DNA of 9,887 nt, taken from Candidatus Adiutrix sp. GTDB taxonomy: Bacteria > Desulfobacterota > Desulfarculia > Adiutricales > Adiutricaceae. The translations under genes were made by a program, and so were the position numbers. The stretch spans positions 1-9,887 of the forward strand of contig JAITUX010000215.1 of NCBI GenBank assembly GCA_031286085.1, given 5' to 3'. Each line of letters begins with the position of its first letter. Position 1 is the stretch's first letter. Below, in pieces: positions 5,710 to 9,887 of this stretch. A model generated the notes under the pieces. It had not been told where the DNA came from. It worked only from the letters and a program-made list of their open reading frames with translations, and did not search any database.

Positions 5710-6665
5710 AATCCGCGGAAGTGCAATTCGAGAAAGTTACGGCCAAGACCTTCCCCAAGGGGCCGGATTCCCTGGCCCCCGGCCACCGGGCCTGCCAGGG
5801 CTGCGGCGAGGTGCTGGCCCTGCGCCTCATGGTCAAAGCCCTGGGCCTGGATTTCATGGCCGTTTCGGCCACCGGCTGCATGGAGGTGTGCACCAGCCCC
5901 TTCCCCCAGTCGGCCTGGCGCATGCCTTGGATCCACGTGGCCTTTGAAAACGCGGCCGCCGTGGCCGGCGGGGTGGATGCGGGCAACGTCATCCGCCGCC
6001 GCAAGGGCAAGATGCCGGACCGGCGCATTCCGGTGGTGGCCTTCGCCGGCGACGGCGGCACGGCCGACATCGGCCTCCAGGCCCTCTCCGGGGCCCTGGA
6101 GCGTTACCATGAGAACCTGGTCTATGTCTGCCTGGACAACGAGGCCTACATGAACACCGGCATCCAGCGCAGCTCGGCCACCCCCTTCGGGGCCAGCACC
6201 ACCACCTCGCCGGCCGGCAAGGTCTCCAAGGGCCAGAACACCTGGAAAAAGAATATGCCGGCCATCGCCGCGGCCCACAACATACCCTACGTGGCCACGG
6301 CCAGCCCGGCCTATCACCTGGACATGATGAACAAGATCCGCCGGGCGGCGGCCATTCCCGGCCCGGCCTACCTCCACGTTTACGCCCCCTGCCCCACCGG
6401 CTGGCGCATGAAATCGGAACTGGCCGTCGAAAGCGCCCGCCTGGCCGTCAAGAGCCGGGTCTTCCCCCTCTACGAGGTCATCGACGGCCGGTATATCCTG
6501 AACCAGAAGGTGGACGAACCCGTGCCCCTGGGCGACTATCTCAAGCCCCAGGGCCGTTTCCGCCACCTCTCGGAACAGGATATCGCCCTCATAAGCGAAC
6601 GGGTCAACCGGGAATACGAACACCTGGCCAAGCTGGCGGAAACCTTCAGCGAGCCCAGTTTTTGA
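5706..6665 (+). CDS. porB: Pyruvate:ferredoxin oxidoreductase, beta subunit
   Basis: This 319-aa beta chain binds thiamine diphosphate through its pyrophosphate domain and holds the proximal [4Fe-4S] cluster. The TPP/Mg motif is GDGG (115-118) followed by DNEAYMNTG (144-152). Cluster ligands are most likely C30, C33, C58 and C229; the C-x2-C then 25-residue spacing matches C812, C815 and C840 of the Desulfovibrio africanus enzyme as I recall it, with C229 equivalent to C1071. The MNTGIQRSSATP wording (149-160) is typical of pyruvate enzymes, whereas 2-oxoglutarate and branched-chain types usually have a YGMTGGQ-like segment. This is the best evidence for pyruvate as substrate. It is the last gene of the operon, with the terminator beginning 13 nt after its stop. 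Confidence 0.95.
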   Translation: MKSAEVQFEKVTAKTFPKGPDSLAPGHRACQGCGEVLALRLMVKALGLDFMAVSATGCMEVCTSPFPQSAWRMPWIHVAFENAAAVAGGVDAGNVIRRRKGKMPDRRIPVVAFAGDGGTADIGLQALSGALERYHENLVYVCLDNEAYMNTGIQRSSATPFGASTTTSPAGKVSKGQNTWKKNMPAIAAAHNIPYVATASPAYHLDMMNKIRRAAAIPGPAYLHVYAPCPTGWRMKSELAVESARLAVKSRVFPLYEVIDGRYILNQKVDEPVPLGDYLKPQGRFRHLSEQDIALISERVNREYEHLAKLAETFSEPSF

Positions 6666-6678
6666 GTTTTTAATCCCG

Positions 6679-6735
6679 TTAGAGCCAAAGAAAGAAGGTC
6701 CGGCCCCGCCGGACCTTCTTTCTTTGATGCTCTAA
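6679..6735. terminator. Bidirectional terminator between porB and rpoN
   Basis: A perfect 18-bp stem (6687-6704 with 6708-6725) with a CCC loop is extended by a C-G pair (6686/6726) and then, past a 2-nt bulge, by a further 7-bp stem (6679-6685 with 6729-6735). The core has GC-rich GGTCCGGC at its tip and AAAGAAAGAA / TTCTTTCTTT at its base, so the 3' arm is U-rich in both directions. It serves the convergent por and lpt-rpoN operons. The outer arm contains the rpoN stop codon (6732-6734). Confidence 0.92.
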
Positions 6736-8213
6736 TACATCTGGCGGCGTTCGCTGGAGGAGCCTAAGCCCAGCATTTCCCGGTACTTGGCCACGGTGCG
6801 GCGGGCTATGTCGATGTTGGAGCCGCGCAGTATTTCCACAATGCGCTGATCGCTCAAGGGTTTCTTGGGGTCTTCGGCCCCTATTATCTGCCTGATGCGG
6901 TTCTTGACGCTCTCGGAGGAGAGGGCCTCCCCCTGGAAGCGGCTGATGGGGTTGTCGAAGAAGTATTTAAGCTCGAAGAGGCCCTGGGGGGTGTAAACAT
7001 ACTTGTTGGTGGTGACCCGGCTGATGGTTGACTCGTGGAAGCCCAGGTCCGAGGCTATGTCGCGGAGAATCAGGGGCTTCAGGTGCTCCACCCCGTAATC
7101 CAGAAAGTCGCGCTGGGCCTTGAAAATGGCCTCGGCCACGCGGTAGATGGTGCGCTGGCGCTGGTGGAGGCTGCGGATGAGGAAGGCCGCCCCGCGGAGT
7201 TTTTCGCTCAGGTATTTCCTGGTCTCCACCTCGGCCGACTTGTTGGCCAGGAGCTGGCGGTATTCGCGGGACAGGCGCAGCTTGGGCAGCCCGTCCTCGT
7301 TCAGGGAGATGACGTATTCGCCGCCGGCCTTGGTGATGTAAACGTCGGGGGTTATGTAAACGGGGTCGGTGTTGTGGTAGGCCCGGCCCGGCCGGGGTTC
7401 CAGGGACCGGATGGCCTCGACGGCCGCGGCCACGTCCTCCTTGGCGGCCCCCAGGGCCCGGCAGAGGCCGGCGAGGTCCTTTTTCTCCAGAAGGCCCAGG
7501 TGGCGGCGGCAGATTTCGGCGGCCAGGCTCTCGCCCAAATCCAGGCGCCCGAGCTGCAGAAGCAGGCACTCGGCCAGGTCGCGGGCGGCCACGCCGGGCG
7601 GGTCTAGTTCCTGTATCCGGGCCAGCACGGCGGCCATTTCCTCTTCGGTCGCCCCGGCTTCGGCGGCCATTTCCGCCACCGTGGCCTCCAGGTAGCCGTC
7701 GTCGCCGAGGTTGCCGATGACTTGGGCGCCCAGGGCCAAATCCCGCTCGTTTTGGGCCGCGAAGCGCCACTGCCAGCTCAGGTGGTCGGCCAGGGAGGTC
7801 TTGGCGGCCACGAAGCTTTCGAAGCCGGGGGTCTCCTCCGGGGTCTCGTGGCTGCCGACGTTAAGCCGGGTCGAAGGGGCGCTGGAGTATTCGCCCAGGT
7901 AGCTTTCCCAGTCGAATTCCTCGCGCACGGCGGTTTCGCTGGCGCCGGCCGAATCGGCGAACTCGTCGCCGGCCCGGCTCTCGGAATCCGGGGTCTGTCC
8001 GCCGGCCGGGTCGGCCAGGGATTCGCGGGCGGCGGCTTCGGCGCTGTCGGGGGGCGGGGTCAGCTCCAGCATGGGGTTGACCAGTATTTCCTGGTTGAGT
8101 TCCTCCACCAGTTCCAGCTGGCCCAACTGCAGGAGGCGTATGGCCAGCTGAAGCTGGGGGGTCATGACCATGACCTGGGCTTGTTTTTGGGAGAGTCTCA
8201 GATCCAGGGCCAT
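6732..8213 (-). CDS. rpoN: RNA polymerase sigma-54 factor
   Basis: This 493-aa protein is sigma54, which directs RNA polymerase to -24/-12 promoters and needs an AAA+ enhancer-binding protein for open-complex formation. Region I is complete, with the Gln/Leu-rich start QKQAQVMVMTPQLQLAIRLLQL (9-30) and NPMLE (46-50). An acidic, low-complexity region II spans about 51-130. The core-binding domain follows, then a helix-turn-helix around LRDIASDLGFHESTISRVT (383-401). The RpoN box ARRTVAKYRE (470-479), which reads the -24 element, is intact. The length is normal for the family. ATG 8213 is needed to keep region I whole; its ribosome binding site is weak (GATGAGA). It lies 85 nt after lptB with a sigma54-like promoter in the gap. 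The frequent downstream partners hpf, ptsN and rapZ are absent: a terminator follows at once. Confidence 0.97.
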   Translation of the reverse strand: MALDLRLSQKQAQVMVMTPQLQLAIRLLQLGQLELVEELNQEILVNPMLELTPPPDSAEAAARESLADPAGGQTPDSESRAGDEFADSAGASETAVREEFDWESYLGEYSSAPSTRLNVGSHETPEETPGFESFVAAKTSLADHLSWQWRFAAQNERDLALGAQVIGNLGDDGYLEATVAEMAAEAGATEEEMAAVLARIQELDPPGVAARDLAECLLLQLGRLDLGESLAAEICRRHLGLLEKKDLAGLCRALGAAKEDVAAAVEAIRSLEPRPGRAYHNTDPVYITPDVYITKAGGEYVISLNEDGLPKLRLSREYRQLLANKSAEVETRKYLSEKLRGAAFLIRSLHQRQRTIYRVAEAIFKAQRDFLDYGVEHLKPLILRDIASDLGFHESTISRVTTNKYVYTPQGLFELKYFFDNPISRFQGEALSSESVKNRIRQIIGAEDPKKPLSDQRIVEILRGSNIDIARRTVAKYREMLGLGSSSERRQMY

Positions 8214-8253
8214 GGTTTTCTATCTCATCTTTAAAATAAGCTCTGCGAAGTCG

Positions 8254-8269
8254 TGCAATTCATCCGCCA
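8254..8269 (-). promoter_or_regulatory. Sigma54-type (-24/-12) promoter before rpoN
   Basis: On the minus strand the 16-mer TGGCGGATGAATTGCA matches the -24/-12 consensus TGGCACGNNNNTTGCW in both conserved cores (TGGC and TTGCA). GG and GC are separated by exactly 10 nt, the spacing required by sigma54. Transcription would begin near 8244, about 30 nt before the rpoN ATG at 8213. The three positions between the cores that are only moderately conserved (ACG) differ. Its placement directly before the sigma54 gene suggests autoregulation, which is an inference. No enhancer-binding site can be identified. Confidence 0.6.
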
Positions 8270-8298
8270 TTCTAAATCGGCCGGCCGGCGCCGGGAGG

Positions 8299-9048
8299 TT
8301 ATAGTGTGAAGTCGCGGCCCAGGTAGATGCGGCGCACGGTTTCGTCCTCGGCCAGTTCCCGGGGCCGGCCTTCCCGGAGCACCTGGCCGTTGTTGATGAT
8401 ATAGGCCCGGTCGCAGACGTTCAAGGTTTCCCGGACGTTGTGGTCGGAGATGAGGATGCCCAGGCCCCGGGCGCGCAGAAGCAGGATCAGGTTCTGGATG
8501 TCGCCGACGGCGATGGGGTCTATGCCGGCGAAGGGTTCGTCGAAGAGGAGAAAGACCGGGGTCAGGGCCAGGGCCCGGGTTATCTCCAGGCGCCGGCGCT
8601 CGCCGCCGGAGAGGGCCAGGGCCTTGTTCTTGGCCAGGTGGCTCAGGTTGAGTTCCGCGAGGAGGGCCCTTAGCCGGGCCTGGCGCTCCTCGGCGGTCAT
8701 ATCCAGGGTTTCCAGGATGGCCATGACGTTGTCCTCCACCGAGAGGCGGCGGAAGACCGAAGGTTCCTGGGGCAGATAGGTCAGGCCCAGGCGGGCCCGC
8801 TGATACATGGGGGCGCCGGTCAGGTCGTGGTCGTTGAGCAGAACCGTGCCTTCGTCGGGGGCGGCCAGGCCCACCAGGAGGTAAAAGGTGGTGGTCTTGC
8901 CCGCGCCGTTGGGGCCCAGGAGGCCGCAGATCTCGCCGGTGGCCAGGGCCAAATCCACGTCGTTGACCACCTTGCGGTGGCCGTAGGCCTTGACCAGGCC
9001 GCTGCCCACCAGCCGCTGGCCGCCCGGGGCCTGAAGAGCCGCCGTCAT
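8299..9048 (-). CDS. lptB: LPS export ABC transporter ATP-binding protein LptB
   Basis: LptB is the cytoplasmic ATPase dimer of the LptB2FGC complex, which pulls lipopolysaccharide from the inner membrane and pushes it along the LptA bridge. The 249-aa protein has all nucleotide-binding motifs: Walker A GPNGAGKT (45-52), Q-loop Q94 in YLPQE, signature LSGGERRR (146-153), Walker B VFLLFDEP (165-172) with catalytic E171, and switch H203 in SDHNV. The [15 protein letters not shown] and [13 protein letters not shown] wording is typical of LptB and separates it from LivF/LivG-type amino-acid ATPases. Its ATG overlaps the lptA stop by 4 nt (ATGA), which would compensate for the weak ribosome binding site. 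It lies between lptA and rpoN. LptF and LptG are not in the window. Confidence 0.97.
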   Translation of the reverse strand: MTAALQAPGGQRLVGSGLVKAYGHRKVVNDVDLALATGEICGLLGPNGAGKTTTFYLLVGLAAPDEGTVLLNDHDLTGAPMYQRARLGLTYLPQEPSVFRRLSVEDNVMAILETLDMTAEERQARLRALLAELNLSHLAKNKALALSGGERRRLEITRALALTPVFLLFDEPFAGIDPIAVGDIQNLILLLRARGLGILISDHNVRETLNVCDRAYIINNGQVLREGRPRELAEDETVRRIYLGRDFTL

Positions 9049-9611
9049 TTGGCGGCCTCGCCGCCTTGAACAGCGGTTTTGGCCCGCGGCCGGGGCCCGC
9101 TTTCCACCACGCTTCTGCGCCCGTCCAGGAAATAGGTTATCCGGTGGCCGGTCAGGGAATCCCGGTTCTGCCAGACCCGGGCGTTGCCGGTGAGAATGAG
9201 GCGGCGGGGGGTGCTTTGGGGCAGGTAGAGGGCGCGGTCGCCTACGGCCTGGTTGGGGCCGTCAACCATTTTGACCCGGCCGAAACCTTCCACCCTATCG
9301 ATTTCCCGGCCGCCGGAGGCCAGGGGCAGGGATTCGGCCTCTTTCCGGCCGGCTGAAGGCGGGAGGTAGAAAACCTTCATCCGGTCGCAGGTCAGGGTCA
9401 GGCTGTTCTGGCGGGCCGCCACCGAGCCGATGAACTGTATCACGCCGGCCGCGTCGTCGGCTTCCAGGCGGTCGGAGGAGATGGAGATGGGCCCGCGGGG
9501 CTCCTGCGGGGCCTTCGGCCTGACCTGGCCGGCGGCCGGAGCCGCCATAACCAGGATAGCCAGGGCCGGGACCGCCAGGCGGGCCGCCGCTCTTCGCACC
9601 GTTTCTTTCAC
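9045..9611 (-). CDS. lptA: Lipopolysaccharide transport periplasmic protein LptA
   Basis: LptA forms the periplasmic beta-jellyroll bridge that carries LPS from LptC to LptD. From GTG 9611 the product is 188 aa. It has a signal peptide (basic residues 2-11, hydrophobic stretch 12-24, cleavage probably around residues 26-28), then an OstA-like N domain from [12 protein letters not shown] (about 42-53) to [15 protein letters not shown] (about 158-172), ending in a basic, Ala/Gly-rich tail. An insertion of about 22 residues (84-105) splits the beta-strand series. The start is uncertain: no ATG is in frame early enough, TTG 9632 and TTG 9695 are alternatives, and the latter would give an unusually long basic leader before the signal peptide. 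No start has a strong ribosome binding site. It sits between lptC and lptB, which supports the assignment. Confidence 0.85.
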   Translation of the reverse strand: MKETVRRAAARLAVPALAILVMAAPAAGQVRPKAPQEPRGPISISSDRLEADDAAGVIQFIGSVAARQNSLTLTCDRMKVFYLPPSAGRKEAESLPLASGGREIDRVEGFGRVKMVDGPNQAVGDRALYLPQSTPRRLILTGNARVWQNRDSLTGHRITYFLDGRRSVVESGPRPRAKTAVQGGEAAK

Positions 9612-9699
9612 TGTCTTTTCACTGTCCCCCAAATTAGCCTGAAGGCGGCCAGCCCGCCGCCCAAGGCGTTTTGCGGGCGGCCTTTGACTGGCCAAACCG

Positions 9700-9887
9700 T
9701 CAAAACTGAAGCCGCACCGGGCCCTCCATGGTCAGGCTCCGGTCATGGGTATTATAGACAAAGGCCGAACCGGCCAGGTCGGATTCCGGGCGGGCATAGC
9801 AGAAAGGGCTTTCGCCGAGAAGACGCCCGGCCTCGAATTCCATGACCAGCCGCTCGGAGGTCAGAACGCCGCCGCCGTTCTCCACCA
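9700..9887 (-). CDS. lptC: LPS export system protein LptC, C-terminal part (cut by window edge)
   Basis: Only the last 61-62 codons are in the window; the gene continues past 9887. The visible sequence has the repeating beta-strand pattern of LptC/LptA-type jellyrolls: LTSERLVMEF, then GRLLGESPF, then SDLAGSAFVYNTHDRSLTMEGPVRL, the typical C-terminal ending of LptC. LptC is a bitopic inner-membrane protein that passes LPS from LptB2FG to LptA. The assignment rests on this pattern and on its place directly before lptA. The first in-frame visible start-like codon (GTG, 9885) is probably internal. The stop is TGA at 9700-9702. Confidence 0.78.
   Translation of the reverse strand, partial: VENGGGVLTSERLVMEFEAGRLLGESPFCYARPESDLAGSAFVYNTHDRSLTMEGPVRLQF

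Noticed and set aside
5682..6623. 313-codon open frame on the minus strand opposite porB
   Set aside because: Same antisense artefact; porB has intact TPP and cluster motifs on the other strand.
6967..7770. 267-codon frame overlapping rpoN on the same strand
   Set aside because: Extremely Arg/Pro/Gly-rich out-of-frame translation of rpoN, with no motif.
8230..8258. Sigma70-like promoter before rpoN (TTGCAC-N17-TTTAAA on the minus strand)
   Set aside because: Only 3/6 and 4/6 matches to the hexamers, and the TTGCAC part is better explained as the -12 core of the sigma54-type site at 8254-8269.
8285..8294. Palindrome CCGGCGCCGG after the lptB stop
   Set aside because: A short self-complementary GC word expected in GC-rich DNA; no loop for a hairpin and no T tract.

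Overview
The window is a GC-rich stretch (by eye) from a Gram-negative, anaerobic-type bacterium. It carries one tRNA gene, eleven complete protein genes and one partial gene. The Lpt lipopolysaccharide-export genes show an outer membrane, and the four-subunit pyruvate:ferredoxin oxidoreductase points to ferredoxin-based anaerobic metabolism. Together with an lptC-lptA-lptB-rpoN order this suggests a deltaproteobacterium (Desulfobacterota-like). That placement is an inference from gene content, not from any search.

Layout. (1) 1-303: tRNA-Gly(GCC) on the minus strand, with a good sigma70-type promoter at 274-303 and a strong intrinsic terminator at 1-52. (2) 315-443: no gene, but two GC-rich palindromes of similar design. 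(3) 444-3411, minus strand: a tightly coupled operon glgC - rpe - class IV aminotransferase. The genes overlap by 4 nt at each junction (ATGA, GTGA) and are driven by a near-consensus promoter at 3446-3474. (4) 3412-3641: the divergent control region, including a structured leader for the next operon. (5) 3642-6665, plus strand: porC-porD-porA-porB, the gamma, delta, alpha and beta subunits of pyruvate:ferredoxin oxidoreductase. (6) 6679-6735: a long, nearly perfect hairpin that can terminate transcription from both sides. (7) 6732-9887, minus strand: lptC (partial) - lptA - lptB - rpoN.

How the genes fit together. The por operon interconverts pyruvate and acetyl-CoA with reduced ferredoxin. 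The glgC operon commits glucose-1-phosphate to glycogen and links it to the pentose phosphate pathway through Rpe, with a PLP enzyme added at the end. The lpt genes form the ATPase and periplasmic bridge of LPS export, and rpoN encodes sigma54.

The most interesting signal is a -24/-12 (sigma54-type) promoter element at 8254-8269 in the short gap between lptB and rpoN. It has exact GG-N10-GC spacing and TGGC/TTGCA cores, which suggests that rpoN may be transcribed by its own product. No clearly novel multi-gene system (defence, mobile element, CRISPR) is visible; most of the window is core metabolism and housekeeping.
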